The notes under the pieces were generated by a model. That model was not told the DNA's origin. It did not search any database and saw nothing but the letters and a program-made list of their open reading frames with translations. From contig NZ_LIVT01000007.1 of the NCBI RefSeq assembly GCF_001905905.1, forward strand, positions 62,001-126,000: DNA of 64,000 bases, written 5' to 3'. This DNA is from Streptomyces sp. CB02366 (GTDB lineage Bacteria > Actinomycetota > Actinomycetes > Streptomycetales > Streptomycetaceae). Positions within the stretch are counted from its first letter, which is position 1; every line of letters begins with the position of its first letter. Both the position numbers and the translations under genes were made by a program. Shown here piece after piece: positions 33,347 to 41,207 of the stretch.

Positions 33347-33817
33347 TCAGCGGACCCGTCCGTACCAGACGCTCTTGGACCAGATTTTCGCCAGTCGCAC
33401 CACGTCTCCCGATTTGGGGGAGTGCCAGATCTTCCCGGCCCCGGCGTAGATGCCCACGTGGTAGACGCTGCGCCCCGAATGGAAGAAGACGAGGTCGCCG
33501 CGTTTGCGCTGCGACTTCGCGATATGGCGGGTCTTGTTGTATTGCTGCTGTGCCGTGCGGGGAAGCTTCTTCCCCGCCTTCTTGAACGAGTAGACCGTCA
33601 GCCCCGAGCAGTCGAAGCGGTGGGGGCCGGCCGCGCCGTACTTGTAGGGGGACCCCTTCTTCGACGCGGCGACCTTCAGGGCCTTCGTCGAGTGGGTGGC
33701 CGCTTCGGCGTCGCTCACCAGGCCGGGCGCCAGCATCGTGGACGTCACGGCCAGGGTGAGTGCCGAGGCCGTGCCGACCCGGGCGAACAGAGACGGGACA
33801 TGAACCTGCGCGGGCAT
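33347..33817 (-). CDS. Secreted NlpC/P60 (C40) cell-wall hydrolase under c-di-AMP control
   Basis: A 156-residue exported peptidoglycan endopeptidase. Residues about 1-40 are a signal peptide (VGTASALTLAVTSTMLAPGL, then VSDAEAA). The NlpC/P60 domain fills the rest: KKGSPYKYGAAGPHRFDCSG contains the catalytic Cys in FDCSGL, RKRGDLVFFHSGR is the typical middle block, and VYHVGIYAGAGKIWHSPKSG carries the catalytic His. It would cut stem-peptide bonds in the wall. ATG 33817 has GAAGGG 6 bases upstream. A ~180-nt c-di-AMP riboswitch precedes it, as in several Streptomyces wall-hydrolase genes. Confidence 0.93.
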   Translation of the reverse strand: MPAQVHVPSLFARVGTASALTLAVTSTMLAPGLVSDAEAATHSTKALKVAASKKGSPYKYGAAGPHRFDCSGLTVYSFKKAGKKLPRTAQQQYNKTRHIAKSQRKRGDLVFFHSGRSVYHVGIYAGAGKIWHSPKSGDVVRLAKIWSKSVWYGRVR

Positions 33818-33828
33818 GCGCAACCCTT

Positions 33829-34006
33829 CGTCAGCCGCCTGTGAAGGATGACCTGTCGGGTTCGGGCTGGCGAAGTTGCCCGGCCGCGTCGCGGCTTCAC
33901 CCCGAGGGCTTCCCGGTCTCCCGGTCGGCCCGTTGTGCTCGGGTCCTCCACTCCTGCCGATCCACTTTCTGTCGACCAGTCATCCGGGCGGCGGCAGGAC
34001 TCGGCG
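33829..34006 (-). promoter_or_regulatory. c-di-AMP riboswitch (ydaO/yuaA class)
   Basis: Read on the minus strand, this leader carries the conserved blocks of Streptomyces ydaO-type riboswitches in order: GAGTCCTGCCGCCGCC, GGCAGGAGTGGAGGACCC, CTCGGGGTGAAGCCG, CAACTTCGCC, and CCGAACCCGACAGGTCATCC ending in CAGGCGGCTGACG. The outer GCCGCC/GGCGGC pair closes the fold. It ends about 10 bases before the NlpC/P60 start codon. In this class bound c-di-AMP turns expression off, linking wall remodelling to c-di-AMP. The block match is from memory of the family, not an alignment. Confidence 0.88.
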
Positions 34007-34425
34007 TCCGCCCGGACCGCCCCGCCGCGGTGGCGGGGGCTTGTCGTCCCAGGGATCTTGACGCACTCCGTGCCGGATTTCCGAGCGGAAACGGCGATTT
34101 GTGAGTCTCCTCACGGCTGATCCATTCGAGTGGACAGGCCGGTTTCGCGCCCGCCGAGGGGCTCGGCGCACACCCGCGCACCAGCGGCGAAAGGGCATAT
34201 TTCGAGTACGGACGGTGTGCGGAACGCAAGTTGAGCCGTCGCTCGCACGAGTGATCTCCTACGCCGAACGAGCGAGGAAAACAGGGTGCCGGATCGGGCG
34301 TGTCGTACGGCGCGGCGACCGGTCCGCTCCCGTAAGGCGCTCCCGCCCCTTTCTGTACCGCGCGACCGGTCCCGCTCCCGTGCCGCGCTCCGCCCGTGGT
34401 CCCCGAACCCGGCGTGCGGCGCCGC
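34007..34425. other. 419-bp gene-free region upstream of the riboswitch
   Basis: No credible coding region. It should hold the promoter of the riboswitch/NlpC transcript (minus strand). Two short perfect dyads are present: TTTCCG-AG-CGGAAA (34078-34091) and GTGAG-TCTC-CTCAC (34101-34114), centred 23 bp apart, plausible operator sites. The part from 34190 to 34300 is comparatively A/T-rich (GGGCATATTTCGAGTACGG). Nothing else was recognised. Confidence 0.5.
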
Positions 34426-34731
34426 TCAGTTCGCGGGCGGCGGCACCGCGACCCGTCCTGCCCGGCGCTCCCCGTCCAGGACGCGCAGGGCCCGGGCCAG
34501 AGTGGCCGCGTGGAGACGCGACTCACCGCGCTCGTGCATCAGCGCCAGCGCGTCGCGCAGCGCGGCCGCCCCGGAGGCCAGGGCCTGGGCGGCGCGCAGT
34601 GCGCCGTAGGTGTCGCCGCCGTGGGCCGGGTTGATCCGCCCCACCTGATCCAGCACGGCCAGATAGCAGTCGACGAACTCGCCCTCGGCGCGGGTCAGGG
34701 CGGGCAGGGGCGGGAACGCGGGTGGCTCCAT
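34426..34731 (-). CDS. Small hypothetical protein downstream of clpP-like gene
   Basis: A 101-residue protein I do not recognise. It is predicted helical throughout: ALTRAEGEFVDCYLAVLDQV, DTYGALRAAQALASGAAALR, DALALMHERGESRLHAATLA and RALRVLDGERRAG. There is no signal peptide, membrane segment or Cys/His cluster; the C-terminus is Pro/Ala-rich. It lies 37 bp after the stop of the ClpP-like gene on the same strand, so the two are probably co-transcribed and this may be an adaptor or partner; that is inference. Coding-like third-position GC supports it being real. Confidence 0.6.
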   Translation of the reverse strand: MEPPAFPPLPALTRAEGEFVDCYLAVLDQVGRINPAHGGDTYGALRAAQALASGAAALRDALALMHERGESRLHAATLARALRVLDGERRAGRVAVPPPAN

Positions 34732-34768
34732 CGGCGGTTCACCTCGTGGCGTGGGGCGGGCGGGGACG

Positions 34769-35392
34769 TCAGCGGTTCTCCACGACGTGGTCGACCAGCC
34801 CGTAGGCGAGGGCGGCCTGGGCGTCGAGGATGGTGTCGCGCTCGATGTCGGCGGTGATCCGCTCCGGGGTCCGGCCGGTGTGCCGGACCAGCATGGCGGC
34901 GAACATGTCGCGGGTGCGCACCAGTTCGCGCGCGTGGATCTCCAGGTCGGACGGCTGGCCCCGCATCGGCTCCTCCAGCGCGGGCTGCTGGATGACTACC
35001 CGCGCACCGGGCAGCGCATGTCGGTGGCCCGGCGATCCGGCCGCCAGCAGGGCTGCGGCGTAGGAGCCCGCCTGGCCGAGGCAGAAGGTCTCGACCTCGC
35101 AGGCCAGGAACCGCATCGTGTCGTAGACCGCGGCCATGGCGCCGAAGGTGCCGCCCGGGGAGTTGATGTAGAGCGACACGGGCCGGTCCGGATCGGCGTG
35201 CTCCAGATACATGAGCTGGGCGATGAGGTCGCCGGCGGCGGTGTCGTCCACCGGGGTTCCGAGGAAGACGATCCGCTCGGACAGCAGCTTGGAGTAGGGG
35301 TCCAGCGTGCGGGTGCCGGTCGCGGTGCGCTCGGTGAACTCCGGCAGTACGTAGCGGGCCGCAGGGGCGTGACCGACGGTGGAGCGGATCAT
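34769..35392 (-). CDS. ClpP-like protease subunit with catalytic His replaced by Gln
   Basis: A 207-residue ClpP homologue covering the whole fold: RIVFLGTPVDDTAAGDLIAQ, SLYINSPGGTFGAMAAVYDT, CLGQAGSYAAALLAAGS, SDLEIHARELVRTRDMF and ERDTILDAQAALAYGLVDHV. Against E. coli ClpP, Ser110 (GQAGS) and Asp186 (ERD) of the triad are kept. The histidine of the 'VMIHQP' motif is Gln135 (RVVIQQPA; the codon is CAG at about 34988-34990 on the minus strand). The GQAASMG loop is changed to GQAGSYAA. It is likely inactive or weakly active on its own and may modify a mixed ClpP barrel, like ClpR. No Clp ATPase is nearby. ATG 35392 begins MIRSTVGHAP. Confidence 0.88.
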   Translation of the reverse strand: MIRSTVGHAPAARYVLPEFTERTATGTRTLDPYSKLLSERIVFLGTPVDDTAAGDLIAQLMYLEHADPDRPVSLYINSPGGTFGAMAAVYDTMRFLACEVETFCLGQAGSYAAALLAAGSPGHRHALPGARVVIQQPALEEPMRGQPSDLEIHARELVRTRDMFAAMLVRHTGRTPERITADIERDTILDAQAALAYGLVDHVVENR

Positions 35393-35470
35393 GGAGGTGC
35401 CTTTCTCCTGGGTGCGCACCGGGGCGTGGCGGCCCCGGTGCGGATCAGCCGTTCGTCCGTCCGTAAAAAA

Positions 35471-35485
35471 TGTACAGGACGTACA
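35471..35485. promoter_or_regulatory. TGTACA-type operator before the Phd/YefM gene
   Basis: TGTAC-AGGAC-GTACA is a 5-5-5 inverted repeat 19 bp before the antitoxin start, and it contains a full TGTACA. YefM/YoeB-type complexes bind palindromes with a TGTACA core, so autoregulation is likely. The site is in the 112-bp gap shared with the divergent ClpP-like gene and might influence that gene as well. An A6 tract precedes it. Confidence 0.65.
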
Positions 35486-35504
35486 GAAGGTTATGATGGG
35501 GACT

Positions 35505-35792
35505 ATGGCCTACGAGATTCCGGTGACGCAAGCCCGGGCGGAGCTAGCCGAACTGATCAACCGCGTCGTCTACGGCGGCGAGCGCGTCGTCGTGACGCGG
35601 CACGGCAAGCCGCTCGTCGCGCTGGTGTCCGCCGCTGAGCTGCAACGACTTGAGGAAGAGGAGGCCGCGGCCGAGGAGCAGGTGATCAGTTCGGTCTCCT
35701 CGATCGCTTCCGCGCGCTCTGCTCAGGGCGAACGGCGCAGTTTCGGCATCGCTGCCGAGCACCGCCCCCGGGGCGGCGACCGCGACGGCTGA
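35505..35792 (+). CDS. Phd/YefM-family antitoxin, apparently orphan
   Basis: A 95-residue protein with the Phd/YefM N-terminal fold (residues about 1-55): MAYEIPVTQARAELAELINR, VVYGGERVVVTRHGKPLVAL and VSAAELQRLEEEE. The C-terminal half is acidic then Ser-rich and would be the toxin-binding, disordered part. The ATG at 35505 follows GGGGA with normal spacing. No RelE/YoeB/Doc/PIN-type toxin gene follows; the next element is a strong terminator and then a deletion scar. It may be a solitary regulator, or its toxin was lost or is elsewhere. Confidence 0.88.
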   Translation: MAYEIPVTQARAELAELINRVVYGGERVVVTRHGKPLVALVSAAELQRLEEEEAAAEEQVISSVSSIASARSAQGERRSFGIAAEHRPRGGDRDG

Positions 35793-35835
35793 CGACCCGG
35801 CCCCGCTTCCGGCCCCGGCCGCCCCGCGACGGCCC

Positions 35836-35871
35836 GCAGCCGGGCGCCCCCTTCAGGGGGCGCCCGGCTGC
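35836..35871. terminator. Strong bidirectional hairpin terminator
   Basis: A perfect 16-bp stem beginning GCAGCCGGGCGCCCCC with a 4-base TTCA loop. It follows the Phd gene and also faces the end of the minus-strand membrane-protein remnant. Confidence 0.85.
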
Positions 35872-35890
35872 GATGGCGGGCATCCGGGGC

Positions 35891-36139
35891 TCAGCCGGTC
35901 AGGGCCGGCTCCCCGGCGGGGCCGACGGGACGGGGGCCGGCCGGTCCGGTGGTGGCGGGCGCCCGCCGGGCGGCCAGTACGGCCGCCAGACCGAGGGCCG
36001 ACCGGAGCGAGAGCGTGAGGACGGCGCCGGCCGCCGCGCTGCCGCCGAAGAAGCCGACCGAGCGCAGCAGCGAACCGCCCGCGCCCGGCGGAAGCCATTG
36101 ACCGATCGCCCCCACGGGCTCCGGCAGCAGCTCGGGCGC
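35891..36139 (-). pseudogene. C-terminal remnant of a membrane protein (DUF3533/ABC-2-like)
   Basis: Only the last ~80 residues remain: SAPELLPEPVGAIGQWLPPG, AGGSLLRSVGFFGGSAAAGA, VLTLSLRSALGLAAVLAARR. The 'PVGAIGQ.LPPGAGG.LLRS..FF.G' block followed by one membrane helix is what I recall at the C-terminus of YhgE/Pip- or DUF3533-like membrane proteins. The reading frame runs open past 36139 but loses resemblance there. The missing N-terminal part should lie to the right, where instead a TetR C-terminus begins. This is a truncated gene, not a small protein. Confidence 0.65.
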
Positions 36140-36378
36140 GCTATCGGTTGGAGGAGGGGTACGCCGCCATGCGCGGACTCCGGGCGGAGCTGGCGGACGC
36201 CTACCGGGCCGCCGGAACCCTGGCGGGCGGCGTCCCGGGCGACCATGTGGCGCGCACGATGATCGCGACGGCGCAGGGGTTCATCGTGCAGGAGGCGCTC
36301 TTCGGGGACGTGCGGCCGGAGGCGCCGGAGGGAGGGCTGCGCGGGCTGATGGCCATGAAGACGCAAAAGACCGGTTAA
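36139..36378 (+). pseudogene. C-terminal remnant of a TetR-family regulator
   Basis: The frame encodes about 80 residues, RYRLEEGYAAMRGLRAELAD, AYRAAGTLAGGVPGDHVART and MIATAQGFIVQEALFGDV, ending in GLRGLMAMKTQKTG. This resembles the last ~40% of a TetR ligand domain, and no helix-turn-helix is encoded. The N-terminus should lie to the left, where the membrane-protein remnant sits. It is the mirror-image partner of that remnant: both are cut at about 36140. Confidence 0.65.
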
Positions 36379-36383
36379 CACGC

Positions 36384-36454
36384 CGGAAAAACTTCCGCCC
36401 TAACGTGCAATGCCTGGGCCCGGGCGGCCACTTCACCTTCAACGGATTGTTGAA
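36384..36454. promoter_or_regulatory. Dyads in the urease operon promoter region
   Basis: The 137-bp gap before ureA holds CGGAA-AAAC-TTCCG (36384-36397), which may serve as a terminator or operator after the TetR remnant. It also holds TTCAAC-GGATT-GTTGAA (36438-36454), a 6-5-6 dyad 62 bp before the ureA GTG and well placed for an operator. I do not recognise a GlnR box in either. Confidence 0.45.
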
Positions 36455-36515
36455 CGGGGGTAGGTTTCCGCTGCGTCCGGAGCCGGTGCCGGACGGAAGA
36501 CGATGAGGTGGAAGC

Positions 36516-36818
36516 GTGCAACTGACCCCGCACGAGCAGGAACGACTGCTCATCCATGTGGCCGCCGACGTGGCCGAGAAGCGCCGCGCACGCGGGCTGC
36601 GGCTCAACCACCCCGAGGCCGTCGCGCTCATCACCGCCCACCTGCTGGAAGGCGCCCGGGACGGCCGCACCGTCAGCGAACTCATGGCTTCGGGACGGAC
36701 GTTGCTCACCCGCGACGATGTCATGGAGGGCATCCCCGAGATGCTCCACGACGTCCAGGTGGAGGCCACCTTCCCGGACGGCACGAAACTCGTCACCGTC
36801 CACGACCCGATCGTCTGA
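36516..36818 (+). CDS. ureA: Urease subunit gamma
   Basis: A 100-residue gamma subunit of normal length: MQLTPHEQERLLIHVAADVA, KRRARGLRLNHPEAVALITA, LLTRDDVMEGIPEMLHDVQV and EATFPDGTKLVTVHDPI. It starts at a GTG with GAGGTGG just upstream. It opens the ureABCFGD operon; ureB follows 14 bp later. Confidence 0.97.
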   Translation: MQLTPHEQERLLIHVAADVAEKRRARGLRLNHPEAVALITAHLLEGARDGRTVSELMASGRTLLTRDDVMEGIPEMLHDVQVEATFPDGTKLVTVHDPIV

Positions 36819-36832
36819 CGGGGACCGCGCCG

Positions 36833-37144
36833 ATGATTCCCGGAGAGATCCTGTACGGAGAAGGGGAGATCCCCCTCAACGAGGGGCGCCCCGTCACCCG
36901 CCTCACCGTCCTCAACACCGCCGACCGCCCCGTCCAGGTCGGCTCCCACTACCACTTCGCCGAGGCCAACCCCGGGCTGCGCTTCGACCGCGCCGCCGCC
37001 CGCGGTCTGCGGCTCGGCATCGCGGCCGGCACCGCCGCCCGTTTCGAACCCGGCGTCCCCGTCGACGTCGAACTCGTCCCCCTCGCCGGCCGCCGCGTCG
37101 TCCCCGGCCTGCGCGGCGAAACCGGAGGAGCCCTCGATGCCTGA
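36833..37144 (+). CDS. ureB: Urease subunit beta
   Basis: A 103-residue beta subunit: MIPGEILYGEGEIPLNEGRP, TRLTVLNTADRPVQVGSHYH, FAEANPGLRFDRAAARGLRL, and EPGVPVDVELVPLAGRRVV. GSHYHF.E.N is the family hallmark. It overlaps ureC by 8 bp, so translation is coupled. Confidence 0.97.
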   Translation: MIPGEILYGEGEIPLNEGRPVTRLTVLNTADRPVQVGSHYHFAEANPGLRFDRAAARGLRLGIAAGTAARFEPGVPVDVELVPLAGRRVVPGLRGETGGALDA

Positions 37145-38858
37145 CCTCGACAGAGCCGTCTACGCCGACCTGTTCGGGCCCACCACGGGCGACCGCGTCC
37201 GGCTCGCCGACACCGACCTCTTCGTCGAGATCGAGGAGGACCGTTCGGGCGGCCCCGGGAACGCGGGCGACGAAGCGGTGTTCGGCGGTGGCAAAGTGAT
37301 CCGCGAATCGATGGGCCAGGCTCGCACCACCCGGGCCGAGGGCGCGCCCGACACGGTCGTCACCGGGGTCGTCGTCATCGACCACTGGGGCATCGTCAAG
37401 GCCGACGTCGGCATCCGGGACGGACGGATCACCGGCATCGGCAAGGCCGGGAACCCCGACACCATGGACGGCGTCCACCCCGACCTGGTGATCGGGCCCG
37501 AGACCGAGATCATCGCCGGCAACGGCAAACTGCTCACGGCCGGAGGGGTCGACGCCCACGTCCACTTCATCTCCCCCACCCTCGTCGACGAGGCGCTCGC
37601 CGCCGGCATCACCACCCTCGTCGGGGGCGGCACCGGGCCCGCCGAGGGCAGCAAGGCCACCACTGTCACCCCCGGCCCCTGGCACCTCGCCCGCATGTTC
37701 GAGGCGCTGGACGCCCTCCCCGTCAACATCGGGCTGCTCGGCAAGGGCAACACGATGTCCCACGACGCCATGTACTCCCAACTGCGCGGCGGCGCACTGG
37801 GATTCAAGATCCACGAGGACTGGGGCGCCACGCCCGCCGTCATCGACGCCTGCCTCACCGTCTGCGAGCGGACGGGCGCGCAGCTCGCCATCCACACGGA
37901 CACCCTCAACGAGGCCGGGTTCGTCGCCGACACCCTCGCCGCCGTCGCCGGACGCACGATCCACGCGTACCACACCGAGGGCGCGGGCGGCGGGCACGCG
38001 CCCGACATCATCACCGTGGTCTCCGAGCCCTACGTCCTGCCCAGCTCGACCAACCCCACCCGGCCGCACACCGTCAACACCGTCGAGGAACACCTCGACA
38101 TGCTGATGGTCTGCCACCACCTCAACCCCGCCGTCCCCGAGGACCTGGCGTTCGCCGAATCCCGGATCCGGCCCTCCACCATCGCGGCCGAGGACATCCT
38201 GCACGACCTCGGAGCCATCTCGATCATCTCCTCCGACTCCCAGGCCATGGGGCGCATCGGAGAGGTGATCCTGCGGACCTGGCAGACCGCCCACGTGATG
38301 AAGAAGCGGCGCGGAGCGCTGCCCGGCGACGGCCGGGCCGACAACCACCGGGTCCGTCGCTATGTCGCCAAATACACCATCAACCCGGCGATCGCCCAGG
38401 GGATGGGCGGTGAGATCGGTTCCGTGGAGACCGGCAAGCTCGCCGACCTCGTGCTCTGGGAACCGGCGTTCTTCGGCGTCAAGCCGCAGACCGTCATCAA
38501 GGGCGGCCAGATCGCGTACGCGCAGATGGGCGACGCCAACGCCTCCATCCCGACACCCCAGCCGGTCCTGCCCCGGCCGATGTTCGGCGCGCTGGGCCGG
38601 GCGGCGGCCCACAGCTCGTTCACCTTCGTCTCCGCCGCCGCGATCGAGGACGGACTGCCCGAACGGCTCGCCCTGGACAAGCGGTTCGTGCCGATCACCA
38701 GCACCCGGGGGGTCACCAAGGCGGACATGCGGGAGAACGACGCCGTGCCCCGCGTCGAGGTCGACCCCGACAGTTTCGCCGTCACCATCGACGGCGACCC
38801 GGTCGAGCCCGCGCCGGTGGCGGAACTGCCCATGGCCCAGCGCTACTTCCTCTTCTGA
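37137..38858 (+). CDS. ureC: Urease subunit alpha (catalytic)
   Basis: The 573-residue amidohydrolase carrying the dinickel site that hydrolyses urea to ammonia and carbamate. Visible ligands are the HxH pair in GVDAHVHFISP, the carbamylated lysine and His in GFKIHEDWGATP, His in LAIHTDTLNEAGF, His in TEGAGGGHAPDI, the flap His region in MLMVCHHLNPAVPED and the aspartate in ISSDSQAMGR. All nickel and substrate residues are intact, so the enzyme should be active. The length is normal. The ATG start overlaps the ureB 3' end by 8 bp. Confidence 0.98.
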   Translation: MPDLDRAVYADLFGPTTGDRVRLADTDLFVEIEEDRSGGPGNAGDEAVFGGGKVIRESMGQARTTRAEGAPDTVVTGVVVIDHWGIVKADVGIRDGRITGIGKAGNPDTMDGVHPDLVIGPETEIIAGNGKLLTAGGVDAHVHFISPTLVDEALAAGITTLVGGGTGPAEGSKATTVTPGPWHLARMFEALDALPVNIGLLGKGNTMSHDAMYSQLRGGALGFKIHEDWGATPAVIDACLTVCERTGAQLAIHTDTLNEAGFVADTLAAVAGRTIHAYHTEGAGGGHAPDIITVVSEPYVLPSSTNPTRPHTVNTVEEHLDMLMVCHHLNPAVPEDLAFAESRIRPSTIAAEDILHDLGAISIISSDSQAMGRIGEVILRTWQTAHVMKKRRGALPGDGRADNHRVRRYVAKYTINPAIAQGMGGEIGSVETGKLADLVLWEPAFFGVKPQTVIKGGQIAYAQMGDANASIPTPQPVLPRPMFGALGRAAAHSSFTFVSAAAIEDGLPERLALDKRFVPITSTRGVTKADMRENDAVPRVEVDPDSFAVTIDGDPVEPAPVAELPMAQRYFLF

Positions 38859-38870
38859 GAGGCCCGCACC

Positions 38871-39533
38871 GTGTCCCGCGCCGCACTCCTCGTCCTCTCC
38901 GACGGCCGGTTCCCCGCCGGGGGCCACGCCCACTCCGGCGGCGCCGAACCGGCCGTCGCCGAGGGCCGCGTCCACGACGCCGACTCCCTCGCCGACTTCT
39001 GCCGGGGCCGCCTGCACACCGCGGGCCTCACCGCCGCCGCGCTCGCCGCGGCGGCGGCCCACGGTATCGACCCGCTCGTCCTCGACGAAGCGGCCGACGC
39101 CCGTACCCCCTCGCCCGCCCTGCGGGCCACCGCCCGCAAGCTGGGCCGCCAGATGATGCGGGCCGCCCGCGCCACCTGGCCGAGCCCCGAACTGGACGCG
39201 CTCGCCCGGGCCCGGCCGCACGGCGCCCACCAGCCCGTCGTCCTCGGACTCACCGCGCGGTCGGCGGGCCTGGACCCCGAGGACGCCGCCCACTGGACCG
39301 CGTACGACACCGTGAGCGGTCCCGCCACCGCCGTCGTCCGCCTCCTCTCGCTCGACCCCTTCCACGCCACCGCCGTACTGGCCCGGCTCGCCCCCGAGGT
39401 GGACCGGGTCGCCGCGCAGGCCGCCGAGGCCGCCCGGCAGGGCGTCGACGCCCTGCCCGCCGCCTCGGCCCCGCTCCTCGACATCACCGCCGAGGCGCAC
39501 GCCGCCTGGCCGGTCCGCCTCTTCGCCTCGTAG
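38871..39533 (+). CDS. ureF: Urease accessory protein UreF
   Basis: A 220-residue, Ala-rich helical protein. It begins SRAALLVLSDGRFPAGGHAH followed by SGGAEPAVAEGRV, matching the 'L.DSRFP.G.FAHSGGLE' opening of UreF. UreF joins UreD/H and UreG in the complex that carboxylates the lysine and loads nickel. The GTG start at 38871 has GAGAGG about 8 bases upstream and lies 12 bp after ureC. Confidence 0.94.
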   Translation: MSRAALLVLSDGRFPAGGHAHSGGAEPAVAEGRVHDADSLADFCRGRLHTAGLTAAALAAAAAHGIDPLVLDEAADARTPSPALRATARKLGRQMMRAARATWPSPELDALARARPHGAHQPVVLGLTARSAGLDPEDAAHWTAYDTVSGPATAVVRLLSLDPFHATAVLARLAPEVDRVAAQAAEAARQGVDALPAASAPLLDITAEAHAAWPVRLFAS

Positions 39534-39592
39534 CGGCGGTCTCCCGCGACCGCCTTCACGACCCACGCCCTTCGAACACCACCGGAGTCCCC

Positions 39593-40266
<674 letters not shown>

Positions 40267-40270
<4 letters not shown>

Positions 40271-41052
40271 GCGTCCACGCGCGGGCCCGGCTCCGCGCCG
40301 AGCCGGACGGACGGGGCGGGAGCGCCCTGCCCGTCCTGGTGAGCGACGGCCCGCTCGCCCTGCGCCGCACCCGCGCCCCGCGGTCCGCGTACGCCCGGGT
40401 CACCGTCGTCGGCGCCATGAGCGCCCCGCTCAACGGCGACCGGCTGGCGATCGGGGCCGAGATCGCGGACGGCGCACGCCTCACCGTCGACGCGGCGGCG
40501 GCCACCATCGCCCTCCCCGGGCCCCGGGCGGACACGGGGCCCTCCACGTACACGGTGGACCTGAGCGTGGGGGAGGGGGCCGTCCTGCACTGGCTGCCCG
40601 AACAACTCGTCTCCGCCCGGGGCAGCGACCTGCGCCAGACCACCCGGGTCGAACTCGCCCCCACCGCACGCCTGCTGCTGCGCGAGGAGCAGATCCTCGG
40701 CCGCCACGACGAACCCGCCGGCGCGCTCACCACCCGCCTCACCGTCCGCCGCGCGGGCCGCCCCCTCCTCGACCAGCAACTGGCGTACGGCCCCGGCGCG
40801 TCCGCCGGCTGGAACGGCCCCGCCGTCCTCGCCGGCCACCGGGCGGCCGGCCAACTCCTCCTCGCCGACCCGGCCTTCGAGGAGGCCCCGCCCCCGGCGC
40901 GCCTCCTCGGCCCCACCGCCGCCCTCACCCCGCTGGCCGGCCCCGCCGTCCTGGTGACCGCCCTGGCCCCCGACGCCCGCCTGCTGCGCGGAATCCTGGA
41001 CGAGGCGATGCGCGAGCTGCTGGACGGGCTGAAGGAGGGCTCCGGCGGCTGA
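40267..41052 (+). CDS. ureD: Urease accessory protein UreD/UreH
   Basis: A 261-residue scaffold protein of the urease maturation complex. Typical blocks are SDGPLALRRTRAPRSAYARV, TVVGAMSAPLNGDRLAIGAE, GPSTYTVDLSVGEGAVLHWL, PEQLVSARGSDLRQTTRVEL and REEQILGRHDEPAGALTTRL. The GTG at 40267 overlaps the ureG stop (GTGA). It is the last gene of the operon. There is no ureE and no nickel transporter gene in the window. Confidence 0.93.
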
Positions 41053-41207
41053 GTCCGCTCAGCGAACGCCCTTCACCGGTTATGGGTTCGGTAAAGAAAC
41101 ACGTGTACGCCCTGGCCCCGGGCGCCCCTCAGGCGCGAGGATCCCCGCTACGTACCGATGACCTCGCCGTCCCTCGGCGACGGATCGGATGAAGGGGGAG
41201 GTTCCAC

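Noticed and set aside
33824..34006. Possible small coding gene between 33824 and 34006
   Set aside because: The conserved blocks fit a c-di-AMP riboswitch, and the short frames there are not protein-like.
36912..39566. Long minus-strand frame opposite urease genes
   Set aside because: It is Gly/Val/Asp-rich antisense of ureC and ureF, with no motif.
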